64,000 nucleotides of DNA from Rosettibacter primus. Lineage in GTDB: Bacteria > Bacteroidota > Ignavibacteria > Ignavibacteriales > Melioribacteraceae. Every line of letters starts with the position of its first letter. The stretch's first letter is position 1. A program made the position numbers and the translations under genes. Shown one piece after another: positions 55,865 through 64,000 of the stretch. The DNA lies in NCBI RefSeq assembly GCF_036860675.1, contig NZ_JAYKGK010000001.1, positions 558,001 through 622,000 on the forward strand, in the 5' to 3' direction. The notes under the pieces were generated by a model that had not been told where the DNA came from, did not search any database, and saw nothing but the letters and a program-made list of their open reading frames with translations.

Positions 55865-56278
55865 TTATTTCTCCGTTTTCTTTTTTGATGAACTTTTAGA
55901 ATTTTTTGAATTAAGTTTTTGTTTGGGCTCTTCTTCATCATCGAGAGGAACAATTGGGGCATCACCCCATAGTTTTTCAAGATTATAATAATTTCTTACT
56001 TCCGTTCGAAAGATGTGAACAATTACATCAAAATAATCAAGGATGACCCAGTTCAATGTTTCATAGCCTTCTCTGCTGAAACATTTAACACCTTTAGAAT
56101 TTAGTTTTTCTTCTACCTCATCAGCTATAGCTTTAACCTGTCTGTCTACATCAGCAGAACAAATAACAAAAAAATCTGAGATAGTAGAAATTTTACGAAT
56201 ATCAAGAATTTTTATATCATAACCTTTCTTGTTTAATATCAATTGAGCTATTTGTTTAGCAAATTTTAATGAATCCAC
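55865..56278 (-). CDS. rsfS: Ribosomal silencing factor RsfS
   Basis: 137 aa. DIRKISTISDFFVICSADVDRQVKAI and GYETLNWVILDYFDVIVHIF are the diagnostic blocks. It binds uL14 and keeps the 50S subunit from joining under starvation. A charged Lys/Ser-rich tail of about 25 residues (EEEPKQKLNSKNSK) extends the usual domain. It precedes argS directly. Confidence 0.95.
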   Translation of the reverse strand: MDSLKFAKQIAQLILNKKGYDIKILDIRKISTISDFFVICSADVDRQVKAIADEVEEKLNSKGVKCFSREGYETLNWVILDYFDVIVHIFRTEVRNYYNLEKLWGDAPIVPLDDEEEPKQKLNSKNSKSSSKKKTEK

Positions 56279-56285
56279 ACTTACC

Positions 56286-56768
56286 TCATTTTAGTGGTTT
56301 TAAGTTATAGTAATCTTTTCCAATTACTATTGTAACATCAAGAAAATAATTTTCGTTAAGCTGCTGAATAACATTGTCTCTTTTTACACCCAAAACCTCT
56401 GCAACTTTGTATGCATTAGCTTTATTGCCCATTCTATCGATAACGATAGTTTCATCAATGTCATTGTTTATGTAATTACCAATATTTACAACATCAAATC
56501 CGTTGTTTCTTAGAAAATCTGTAAATCTATCAGCTATCCCTGCTACATTACAGCCATTTAAAACTTCTACTTGAATAATTTCTGAAGGTAATTGTTCTTC
56601 TTTGTATGAATTTGTTTTTGCATCTGAAATTTTTATATAAAGTGAATATATCATAAAAAGTATAATTGCAAATAAAAAGAAATTGGTGATGTTTAAGAAT
56701 AGATTTATTGAGGAAGATTTTAAATCTGTGCTCTTTTTAGATGATTTTTTCGAATTATATTTTTCCAA
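56286..56768 (-). CDS. LytR C-terminal domain protein, membrane-anchored
   Basis: 160 aa. A charged N-terminus, one membrane helix (about 24-45, LFLNITNFFLFAIILF), and a LytR_C domain (about 65-155) starting IIQVEVLNGCNVAGIADRFTDFL. It is commonly found beside rsfS in this group, and its job is unknown. The start is a TTG; no ATG occurs before the membrane helix and no clear RBS is seen, so the N-terminus is uncertain. Confidence 0.85.
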   Translation of the reverse strand: MEKYNSKKSSKKSTDLKSSSINLFLNITNFFLFAIILFMIYSLYIKISDAKTNSYKEEQLPSEIIQVEVLNGCNVAGIADRFTDFLRNNGFDVVNIGNYINNDIDETIVIDRMGNKANAYKVAEVLGVKRDNVIQQLNENYFLDVTIVIGKDYYNLKPLK

Positions 56769-56827
56769 TTGTTGTGTGTCTAAGTTAAATCAAATTATCA
56801 ATCGTAAATTTAATAAAATTTCTGTCT

Positions 56828-57313
56828 CTATTTATCATACTCAAAGCGGTCAAACAAATCTCTGTAATAAAAAGATGAATAATAACTATATGGATTGTAA
56901 TAAGGAATGTTTCTGTATTGTAAAATTATCGACATGTTTTCAGTAGGCTTGTAGTTTATTTGTGCACGGTTTAAATATAATCCATTAATTTTATTTGAGA
57001 ATTCTTTTCCAAAAGAATTAAAAGGAGAATTTACAAGACTAATATCTGCTTGAATATTTAATTTATCATTTATTTTATAAAACATGCTGTTAGTATAAGT
57101 TGTCAAAGCTAAACTGCCTGCTGCACCAAATGTTTGATAAGAGATATCGAATGTATGATTCATCTTAAAATTTTCTGAGTTAAAAAAATTGAATAAGCTT
57201 GATGAATAATTTTTTATTATGTTACTTTTAATATCATAATTACTTGTCTGGTCTTTGAATTGAGCAGTTATAGTTGTTGCACAAATTATTAATACCAAAA
57301 TTACTCTTTTCAT
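56828..57313 (-). CDS. Exported hypothetical protein
   Basis: 161 aa from the ATG of MKRVILVLI, chosen for the signal peptide (to TTITAQ) and the TGGAG ribosome site. The mature part has beta-strand-like repeats (HTFDISYQTFGAAGSLALTT, LNIQADISLV, MSIILQYRNI) and a Tyr-rich end (YYNPYSYYSSFYYRDLF). It may be a small periplasmic or outer-membrane-associated beta protein. No family recognised. Confidence 0.7.
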   Translation of the reverse strand: MKRVILVLIICATTITAQFKDQTSNYDIKSNIIKNYSSSLFNFFNSENFKMNHTFDISYQTFGAAGSLALTTYTNSMFYKINDKLNIQADISLVNSPFNSFGKEFSNKINGLYLNRAQINYKPTENMSIILQYRNIPYYNPYSYYSSFYYRDLFDRFEYDK

Positions 57314-57431
57314 TGTAAGCTCCATTTTTTTGGCTTTTAACAATGAATCAAAATTTTTGTTTCTTTGTTAATCGCTATAGCAATTTTATCATAACTTTTA
57401 TAAAGTTTCAAGTCATATAATAATCAACTAA

Positions 57432-57890
57432 TTATTTAATACGCACGACCATTTCAATTTCTATTGGTGCGTTCAATGGTAAATCACTTACTCCCACAGT
57501 ACTTCTTGCATGTTTCCCTTTTTCTCCAAAAACATTAACTAAAAACTCCGAAGCTCCATTTGCAACTTTGGGCTGGGATGAATATCCTATTCTGGAATTT
57601 ACAAATACAGTTAATTTCACAATTTGTTCAATTCTATCCAGGCTGCCAATTAATGATTTAATTGCACTTAAACAATTTATTGCACAAAGCTGCGCACATT
57701 CTATTGCTTTTTCTTCACTTACCTCATAACCTACTTTGCCTTCAGCTATTAATTTCCCATTTTTAATGGGAAGTTGCCCTGATGTATAAACTAAGTCACC
57801 AATTTGATTTGCTGGAACATAAGCTGCTAATGGTTTGGGAGTATTTGGCAAATCATATCCTAATATTTCTCGAATTTTTTGTTCATACAT
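57432..57890 (-). CDS. RidA family protein
   Basis: 152 aa. GDLVYTSGQLPIKNGKLIAEGKVG at the N-terminus and KHARSTVGVSDLPLNAPIEIEMV at the C-terminus, including the conserved Arg, identify the Rid/YjgF/YER057c/UK114 family, specifically the longer subgroup near 150 residues. Members hydrolyse reactive enamine/imine intermediates. Monocistronic, with a good CTCC/GGAG site before ATG. Confidence 0.93.
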   Translation of the reverse strand: MYEQKIREILGYDLPNTPKPLAAYVPANQIGDLVYTSGQLPIKNGKLIAEGKVGYEVSEEKAIECAQLCAINCLSAIKSLIGSLDRIEQIVKLTVFVNSRIGYSSQPKVANGASEFLVNVFGEKGKHARSTVGVSDLPLNAPIEIEMVVRIK

Positions 57891-58013
57891 TTTTACTCCT
57901 CCTTAATTTCAATGCAAATATATTGAAAATATTTTTTTGATATTATTAAAAAATTTTGAATTAGCTTTTTATCGAACTCATTATTTATCTTTGCAGCAAA
58001 AAAAGGTTAGAAT

Positions 58014-58775
58014 ATGACAGGGGAAAAATTTGAAGAACTATACAACATTATGAAAAGACTAAGAAAAGAATGTCCATGGGACAGAGAACAAACTCACGAT
58101 TCAATTAAAGCTGCTACAATTGAAGAAACTTATGAATTAATAGAAGCAATAGATGAAAAAGATTACAAAGAAATTAAAACTGAACTTGGAGATTTATTGC
58201 TACACATACTTTTTCATTCTGTTATTGCAGAAGAAGAAAATCATTTTAATATCAATGATGTAATAGATACTATCCGAGAAAAATTAATTCGTCGTCATCC
58301 GCATGTTTTTGGAGATGTAAAAGTCAATGGGACTGAAGATATTGTAAAGAACTGGGAAGAAATTAAATTATCTGAAGGAAGAGATTCAATTTTGGAAGGA
58401 GTTCCTAAAAATTTACCTGGACTTGCAAGAGCATACCGTTTACAGGAAAAAGCTTCTAAAATTGGTTTTGATTGGAATAATAAAGAAGATGTATGGAAAA
58501 AAGTTATAGAAGAAATTAACGAAATGCATGCATGTGAAAAAAGTGGGGACCAAAAAAAATTAGAAGAAGAACTTGGAGATGTTTTCTTTGCTCTTACAAA
58601 TTATGCAAGATTTCTTGGAATCAATCCTGAAAATGCTTTGAGAATTACAAACGAAAAATTTATAGCAAGATTTAATTATGTTGAAAATAAGATAAAAGAA
58701 AGCGGAAAAAATTTAACAGAATCTTCACTAAAGGAAATGGATAAATACTGGGAAGAAAGCAAAGCAAAATTGTAA
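58014..58775 (+). CDS. mazG: Nucleoside triphosphate pyrophosphohydrolase MazG
   Basis: 253 aa with two MazG domains. ECPWDREQTHDSIKAATIEETYELIEA is the N-terminal signature, and EELGDVFFALTNYAR with EExxD-type acidic residues forms the second domain. It hydrolyses NTPs and dNTPs to monophosphates. RBS is AAAAAAGG. A clear terminator follows. Confidence 0.96.
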   Translation: MTGEKFEELYNIMKRLRKECPWDREQTHDSIKAATIEETYELIEAIDEKDYKEIKTELGDLLLHILFHSVIAEEENHFNINDVIDTIREKLIRRHPHVFGDVKVNGTEDIVKNWEEIKLSEGRDSILEGVPKNLPGLARAYRLQEKASKIGFDWNNKEDVWKKVIEEINEMHACEKSGDQKKLEEELGDVFFALTNYARFLGINPENALRITNEKFIARFNYVENKIKESGKNLTESSLKEMDKYWEESKAKL

Positions 58776-58826
58776 ATCACTTTTATTTAATAATAAATTT
58801 AATTCCCACTTTATAATTTTACTGAA

Positions 58827-58896
58827 GCAAGAGCAGAGAGCATAACAGAATCAAGAATTATATTCTAAATTATTGCTCTATACTCTTGCTTTTTTT
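58827..58896 (+). terminator. Intrinsic terminator after mazG
   Basis: GCAAGAGCAGAGAGCA (58827-58842) pairs with TGCTCTATACTCTTGC (58874-58889), 16 bp with two mismatches, enclosing a loop that can itself fold (AGAAT/ATTCT). Seven T follow immediately on the plus strand. It lies about 50 nt after the mazG stop. Confidence 0.85.
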
Positions 58897-58911
58897 AAGA
58901 GCAAATTCATT

Positions 58912-60381
58912 TTATACTGTTGATTGCTCTGGTATATTTTTTAATACATTAACTAATGTATTCCAGAATTTTTCAACCGTACTGATTTGAACCCTTTCAT
59001 CTGGAGAATGGGCTCCAATTATAGTTGGACCGAATGAAATCATATCCATTTCAGGAAATTTTTCTTTAATAATTCCACATTCAAGTCCTGCATGGATTGC
59101 TTTTACGTGTGGTTCACTTCCATATAAATTTTTGTATACATTTTTCATTATTTGAAGTATCTGTGAATTAACATCGGGCTTCCATCCTGGATAGCTATCT
59201 TTTTGATGAACTTCGGCTTTTGCTAAATTAAAAACTGATGAAATTGCATTTGATATATCATGTTTTTCAGTTTCCACTGAACTTCTTTGGCTTGTAATAA
59301 TCTCTACAGTTTTTCCTTTTGTAGTAACAACAGCTAAATTCGAAGAGGTTTCAACCAGTCCTTCAATCTCTGCACTCATTTTAATTACACCATTTTGAAT
59401 ACCATAAAGAGAGTTAATCAAATTTGTTGCAGTCGTTTTATCCATAACTTTTGAACGATTTTTTATTTCTGTTGCTGTAACATTTAAATTTGGCTCAACT
59501 GTTGACATCTCACTTCGAACTATGTTGTTATAATTTTCAATATAACCAACAACATCATTTAATATTTTGTTAGATACTCTAATTATTGAAAAACATTCAC
59601 GCGGAATTGCATTATGTTTGCTACCACCATTTATATTTACTAATCTAATCCCAAATTTATAATTCAACTCATGAAGTAGGCGAGCCATTAATTTTATTGC
59701 ATTTCCTCTTCCAGTGTTAATATCCAGTCCCGAATGCCCGCCTTTCAATCCAGTAATTTTGATTTCGAGAGCAGTAGTATTTGCAGGAATTTCAGATGGT
59801 TTGAAGACAAATTTTGCAGTTGTTGTTTGTCCTCCTGCACAACCGATGTATAAATCTCCATCCTCTTCTGAATCGAGATTAATTAATATTTTAGCATTGA
59901 GAAAATTAGGTTTAAGAGCTTGCGCCCCATTCAATCCCGTTTCCTCATCCAAAGTAAATAAAGCTTCAAGTGGTCCATGTTCAATGTCATTAGATTCAAG
60001 AACTGCAAGAGCAGCAGCTACTCCAATTCCATTATCAGAGCCAAGTGTTGTCCCTTTTGCTTTTACCCAATCACCATCTACATATGGTTGAATGGGATCT
60101 CTATCAAAATCATGCTGAACATCTGCATTTTTTTCTGCAACCATATCAAGATGTCCCTGCAGAACAACAGGAATTAAATTTTCCTTTCCTAATGTTGCCT
60201 TCTTTGTAATTACAATATTTCCAAAATCATCTCTCTTATACTTCAAGCCATTCTTTTTTGCAATTGAAATTACATACTCAGCAACTTTCTCTTCTTTTCT
60301 TGAAGGATGTGGACGCTTGCAAATTTCTTCAAAATGGTTCCATAGAAGAGATGGTTTCAAATGCCCTAATATTTCTCCCAT
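58912..60381 (-). CDS. pepD: Aminoacyl-histidine dipeptidase (M20 family)
   Basis: 489 aa, usual for PepD-type cytosolic dipeptidases. Metal-site motifs: LQGHLDMVAEKN, GSDNGIGVAAALAVL, LDEETGLNGA (catalytic Glu) and LINLDSEEDGDL; a lid domain includes GLKGGHSGLDI, and HAGLECGIIKEK with GAHSPDER closes the site. It cleaves Xaa-His and other dipeptides. The downstream neighbour upstream in transcription is the PqqD-like gene, two bases apart. Confidence 0.94.
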   Translation of the reverse strand: MGEILGHLKPSLLWNHFEEICKRPHPSRKEEKVAEYVISIAKKNGLKYKRDDFGNIVITKKATLGKENLIPVVLQGHLDMVAEKNADVQHDFDRDPIQPYVDGDWVKAKGTTLGSDNGIGVAAALAVLESNDIEHGPLEALFTLDEETGLNGAQALKPNFLNAKILINLDSEEDGDLYIGCAGGQTTTAKFVFKPSEIPANTTALEIKITGLKGGHSGLDINTGRGNAIKLMARLLHELNYKFGIRLVNINGGSKHNAIPRECFSIIRVSNKILNDVVGYIENYNNIVRSEMSTVEPNLNVTATEIKNRSKVMDKTTATNLINSLYGIQNGVIKMSAEIEGLVETSSNLAVVTTKGKTVEIITSQRSSVETEKHDISNAISSVFNLAKAEVHQKDSYPGWKPDVNSQILQIMKNVYKNLYGSEPHVKAIHAGLECGIIKEKFPEMDMISFGPTIIGAHSPDERVQISTVEKFWNTLVNVLKNIPEQSTV

Positions 60382-60383
60382 AA

Positions 60384-60755
60384 TTATTCTCCTTTAATTT
60401 CTTCAAATGTTATTAATCTTTGTTCATATAGTTGTGTTAAAAATTTAGTTAATCTTTCTTCAACAGGCTGAACTTTAGACCCAAATTTTTGAGTGAGTCT
60501 ATCTGCAATTTCTAATACTTTCTTTTTACCATCAATTTCAAGCCACGCAGCAGAACCTAATTCATCAAGTTTTAGTTTTATAAATGGATTTTTCAATCTG
60601 GGCATGATATATTTAAAACTAAAGCTACTATTAAACTTAGGTATGTGAATTGTTACGAAGTTGTTTTCATCTGATTCATATTTCATTAAATGAACAGGGG
60701 TGAGTTCAAGATAATTTGCACTTTTCAATTTTTTTCTTCTTTCAAAAAAATTCAT
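60384..60755 (-). CDS. PqqD-like small protein
   Basis: 123 aa from the ATG of MNFFERRKK (a TTG 24 nt earlier is possible). The C-terminal 80 residues, IKLKLDELGSAAWLEIDGKKKVLEIADRL ... LTKFLTQLYEQRLI when read in pieces, follow the PqqD/RRE winged-helix pattern (start of helix 'LdelGaaiWelidGkrtv'). PqqD domains bind precursor peptides in PQQ and other RiPP pathways, but no radical-SAM maturase or precursor is nearby. It is two bases upstream of pepD and probably co-transcribed. Confidence 0.7.
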   Translation of the reverse strand: MNFFERRKKLKSANYLELTPVHLMKYESDENNFVTIHIPKFNSSFSFKYIMPRLKNPFIKLKLDELGSAAWLEIDGKKKVLEIADRLTQKFGSKVQPVEERLTKFLTQLYEQRLITFEEIKGE

Positions 60756-60902
60756 ATTAATGTCAATTTGTGAATTCAATAATAATTTAATTTTATACTT
60801 CTAAACCAAAATTATAAAATTATTGCATCTAAAAAAATTTTAAAGAATAGCTTGATAAATTATTTTTTTATTTTATTAGCTCCGCAAATGAAATATAGTT
60901 TT

Positions 60903-61532
60903 TCATTTTACTATAACTATTTTTTTCATTTGTATGATTTTTGAATTCACTGTAAATACTAAAATATAAATCCCACTTGAACAATTATTTGGAATGATAA
61001 TAGTTGAATTATCTGACTCTATATATGCTTCAAATTTTTTTTCTCCAATTATTGAGTAAAGAAATAAGTTCCCGGATACTGAATTTTTATTGCTAATTCT
61101 AATAACATAACTTCCTTTTTCAAAAACATCATTGAAAGTTATCTCATTTTTATCTCTATTTTCTTTTATTCCTGTTAAATGATAATCCACCATAATGGTA
61201 TCAGAAAACTGAAAATGTCCGTCGATATCAATTTGCTTTAACCGATAAAAATATTTTCCTTCATGAAACAAAGTAGAATCAATAAATACATAATTCTTTG
61301 GTGAATTAGAATTTCCGTTGCCCGGGACAAATCCAATTTCATTAAATATCAACGAAATATTTGAACGTTCTACATAAAATCCATAATTGTTAACTTCTGT
61401 TGCAGTACCCCAGCTTAATAATACAAATCCATTGGAAGCTATTGCTTTAAAATAAATTAGTTCTACAGGGAAAGTATGGTTCTGTGCATTTAAATTAATA
61501 AAGCACATTAATAAAAAAGCAAAATACTTCAT
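60903..61532 (-). CDS. Exported protein with T9SS-like C-terminal domain
   Basis: 209 aa. Signal peptide to about residue 16 (INLNAQ). FVLLSWGTATEVNNYGFYVERS is a fibronectin-like segment very common in Ignavibacteria surface proteins. The last 75 residues end CSSGIYILVFTVNSK with a Lys-rich tail, resembling a T9SS sorting domain though without the SQNYPNPFN opening. It overlaps the preceding large gene by four bases. Structural or surface role; no enzyme motif is seen. Confidence 0.75.
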   Translation of the reverse strand: MKYFAFLLMCFINLNAQNHTFPVELIYFKAIASNGFVLLSWGTATEVNNYGFYVERSNISLIFNEIGFVPGNGNSNSPKNYVFIDSTLFHEGKYFYRLKQIDIDGHFQFSDTIMVDYHLTGIKENRDKNEITFNDVFEKGSYVIRISNKNSVSGNLFLYSIIGEKKFEAYIESDNSTIIIPNNCSSGIYILVFTVNSKIIQMKKIVIVK

Positions 61533-64000
61533 TTTAATATTGCCAATTTTTGAATTGCAGATTCAGTCTTCTCTTTCTTTTGTACAATTATTTTATAAAA
61601 GTAAACTCCGTTTGAGACAATATTGCCATCATCATCTCTTCCATCCCAGTACACTTTATTAAGATTAGTCGTTAATTCATAATTATAAACATTTATTTGC
61701 TTTATTAATCTTCCTGCAACTGTATAGATTTTGATTTTAACTTCATCGGGAATTTGTGTTAGAACAAAAGTAAAATAAGTATAACCGCTGAAAGGATTAG
61801 GGAAATTGTAAACATTCTTAATTTCTATTTCAGAAGTCACAATAAAATACTTTTCATAAACTGGTAGTGTTGTAAATTTATTATTAGCATCTTTGGTAAA
61901 TATTTTCAAGCTGTGTTCGCCTTTTTCAAAACTTCTGTGAAAAAGAACAATTATTTTTCTATTCATTGTATCATAATCAATTGCACCAGAATTCTTGAGC
62001 TCGAAAAAGGAAATTACTTTGTTATCTAAGAGTAATTTGAATGCTGTTGTATCTTCTTCATACATATACCATGTTGGATAATATATTTCTATTTTGATAT
62101 CAGTTTCTGGTTCTACATAATCCCAATCATTTATTTCAAACTCGTTAAACTTAACAACTATTGAAGATGCATTTATTGAGGTGATTGTATCTTTCCAAAC
62201 ATAAAAGGTTTTTACATAAGTGTTATTATTTTCTATTAATTCTTTTACTTCATCCTTTTTGTCTAACGTTAAAATAAAACTAAAATTACCATAACCATCA
62301 TTATTAATGTATTGATAAGAAAAAGAGGTATATTCAAATGGGGTTAAATTTTCAATGAGAGTATCTTTCAAATTAATAATTGTATTATCAGGTTTAACAA
62401 GTTGAAGAGAAACATCAAATATACCTGAGTTCGATTTGCCAGCATTAAAAATCTTAGAATGAAAATGAATTTTTCCTCCCTGTTTAATAGAATCTTTACA
62501 GGAAGGGTTGGATTCACATTCAATCGATGTGATCTGATAATTAGTTACTAATTCAGGTAAAGATGAAAAATATGCCGAAAGAGATTTAATGATTGGGCTT
62601 TCCTTCTTTTCATTCGCAAAAAATTTTGCGATAATTTTAATCCGAGGATATTTACTTGCATCTAACTGGCTGATATTTATAGAATCAGTATATGAAATAA
62701 AATTTTTCAGTGTATCAAATTCTCCATATGTATTTATTCCTATAGGGGTTAAAACAATTTTAGAATTATCAGGTTTATATGTATCTATAATAATTTTTTC
62801 CCATTTACTTGCATTTGTTATTTCTGGAAAACTCAAAAAGCCATTATCGAACATTAGACTTTTTGAAATTTCTATTTGAACGGGACCCTGTAATTGTTTT
62901 TTATATGCTTCAGGAACTGAGCCGGGTATAGCACCTTTCTTTCCAATCAAGCACCATGAATCACGATATTGAACACTGTCAATGTAAAAACTACCTAAAC
63001 TTTTTATAGCATTGCGAACTTTTGAATTTTTTCCACCAAATATATTTTGCTGTGCATCTGCACAAACTGTCATTGCTACCATTGTTCCAGCAGCTAATGA
63101 ATTGATAAAATTTACAAGTGAATCTGCTACTTCGGCATCGGGCACTAAAAAATATTTAACTGTATTTGGCATATATGTAATAGAATCAATAATAGCAACA
63201 GCAAGACCCCAATAATATGTTGAAGGGAGCTGTTCATTGTTATCATACAAAATAGAACCATATGAACCATCGAGCCAACCTGCTGATTTGACAATCAATG
63301 AAATATTTCTACTGTTTAACTTCCAACTTTTACTTTGACTGTCATAAACAGTATTTGAATAAATAAACTCTCTATCATTTTCAACTGGTTCATCAATCAA
63401 TACTTCAGCTTTATTATTAATCTTCTTAAATGAATATACATCTGAAAATTGACTTGATTTATCATTCAATCTAAATCTGAAATAATATCTTTTATTATCC
63501 TCAAGCTGATTTAATGGAATTTTTGTAACTAACATACCTACTGGTTTAACAATTTCTATTGGTTTGATGAAATCAGAATTTTCATCAAATTGAATTATAA
63601 TTTCATCAACATTAATATTTAATTTTTCTATTGGATTCAGAATTAATAATGTGTCATTAATTATACTGTAATGCTTAGAAGAAATTAAGGGGACCAGTGA
63701 AGCTGAATAAACAAAAAATTCATATTCAGCATAATTATCATCTTCATAAATTTCATCAATGGAATTTGTGATATCTAATACAATTCTTATTTTATGTTTT
63801 CCAGCATAATTTTTAATGGGGACATTAATTAATAATGTATCTTCAAACTTTGGAAGATAAACATTGATTAACCGCTCAAATAATATTTTATTATTAAATA
63901 CATCTTCAATTTTAATTTCAGTTATCGCATTTTTATATATACCATAATTTGAGACATTTATTTTAATCAATGCTGAATCATTTTTGTCATTAAGATTAGA
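61529..64000 (-). CDS. Large surface protein with CARDB and ILEI-like regions and T9SS sorting domain (5' end beyond window)
   Basis: The frame is open to the right edge, so the N-terminus is missing; about 823 codons are present. Order in the visible part: a CARDB-like domain near the start (CARDB-type IDEIYEDDNYAEYEF), a segment strongly recalling the ILEI/FAM3 domain (LVNFINSLAAGTMVAMTV ... AIKSLGSFYIDSVQYRDSW followed by GKKGAIPGSV), a second CARDB-like domain (DEVKELIENNNTYVKTFYV), and a T9SS sorting domain (NVYNFPNPFSGYTYF ... SNGVYFYKII, KLAILK). The missing part may contain a C25-type peptidase, as in PorU-like proteins; that is inference. Confidence 0.75.
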   Translation of the reverse strand, partial: SNLNDKNDSALIKINVSNYGIYKNAITEIKIEDVFNNKILFERLINVYLPKFEDTLLINVPIKNYAGKHKIRIVLDITNSIDEIYEDDNYAEYEFFVYSASLVPLISSKHYSIINDTLLILNPIEKLNINVDEIIIQFDENSDFIKPIEIVKPVGMLVTKIPLNQLEDNKRYYFRFRLNDKSSQFSDVYSFKKINNKAEVLIDEPVENDREFIYSNTVYDSQSKSWKLNSRNISLIVKSAGWLDGSYGSILYDNNEQLPSTYYWGLAVAIIDSITYMPNTVKYFLVPDAEVADSLVNFINSLAAGTMVAMTVCADAQQNIFGGKNSKVRNAIKSLGSFYIDSVQYRDSWCLIGKKGAIPGSVPEAYKKQLQGPVQIEISKSLMFDNGFLSFPEITNASKWEKIIIDTYKPDNSKIVLTPIGINTYGEFDTLKNFISYTDSINISQLDASKYPRIKIIAKFFANEKKESPIIKSLSAYFSSLPELVTNYQITSIECESNPSCKDSIKQGGKIHFHSKIFNAGKSNSGIFDVSLQLVKPDNTIINLKDTLIENLTPFEYTSFSYQYINNDGYGNFSFILTLDKKDEVKELIENNNTYVKTFYVWKDTITSINASSIVVKFNEFEINDWDYVEPETDIKIEIYYPTWYMYEEDTTAFKLLLDNKVISFFELKNSGAIDYDTMNRKIIVLFHRSFEKGEHSLKIFTKDANNKFTTLPVYEKYFIVTSEIEIKNVYNFPNPFSGYTYFTFVLTQIPDEVKIKIYTVAGRLIKQINVYNYELTTNLNKVYWDGRDDDGNIVSNGVYFYKIIVQKKEKTESAIQKLAILK

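Overview
The window looks like a chromosomal segment of an Ignavibacteria/Melioribacter-type bacterium (Ignavibacteriota, within the Bacteroidota-Chlorobiota group). The evidence is low G+C with strong A/T codon preference, exported proteins ending in type IX secretion (T9SS) sorting domains of the 'SQNYPNPFN ... SSGTYFFRL' kind, a TonB-dependent receptor with a carboxypeptidase-like N-terminal domain, and the family content. No rRNA, tRNA, CRISPR array or intact insertion sequence was seen. The phylum call is inference from protein style only.

Layout. (1) 1-8.4 kb, minus strand, visibly richer in G+C than the rest: an exported xylan/hemicellulose degradation operon with a bifunctional feruloyl esterase-GH10 xylanase, a second CE1 esterase, a GH97 glycosidase, a T9SS-secreted esterase and a GH31 alpha-xylosidase cut by the window edge. 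(2) 8.4-14.1 kb, extremely A/T rich, minus strand: a small secreted Cys-rich peptide gene interrupted by an in-frame TGA, then a beta-propeller lipoprotein, a MauE-like membrane protein with a periplasmic CxxC domain, and an ABC ATPase and permease. Behind them lie a 49-residue ORF, a 22-residue ORF and a decayed second MauE-like gene. This is the best candidate for an undescribed system. (3) 14.8-23.1 kb, minus strand: an L-arabinose module (XylR-like AraC regulator, GH127 beta-L-arabinofuranosidase, ribulokinase, sodium/sugar symporter, mutarotase) with shared direct repeats in two promoter regions. (4) 23.4-31.2 kb, minus strand: a two-domain rhodanese and a compact hisGDCBHAFI operon, preceded by a His-rich leader peptide and a terminator/antiterminator pair, that is, a textbook attenuator.

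(5) 31.3-38.4 kb: a phosphoesterase, two PEP/pyruvate-binding (PPDK-like) proteins of unknown role, one fused to a nucleotidyltransferase domain, and glutamate dehydrogenase. (6) 38.8-46.2 kb: prolyl oligopeptidase, a PGPGW membrane protein, a TonB receptor, a PhoR/PhoB-like pair and a Gfo/Idh/MocA oxidoreductase. (7) 46.2-60.8 kb: housekeeping genes (dxs, xseB, xseA, surE, comF-like, argS, rsfS, LytR_C, RidA, mazG, pepD) with a few hypotheticals. (8) 60.9-64 kb: two T9SS-type exported proteins, the larger truncated by the window edge and carrying a region that resembles the ILEI/FAM3 domain.

How the parts fit: regions 1 and 3 together describe growth on arabinoxylan. Exported esterases and GH10 open the polymer, GH31/GH97/GH127 trim side chains, and the symporter, mutarotase and AraB take in and phosphorylate the arabinose. 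The other isomerase/epimerase steps (araA, araD) are not in the window.
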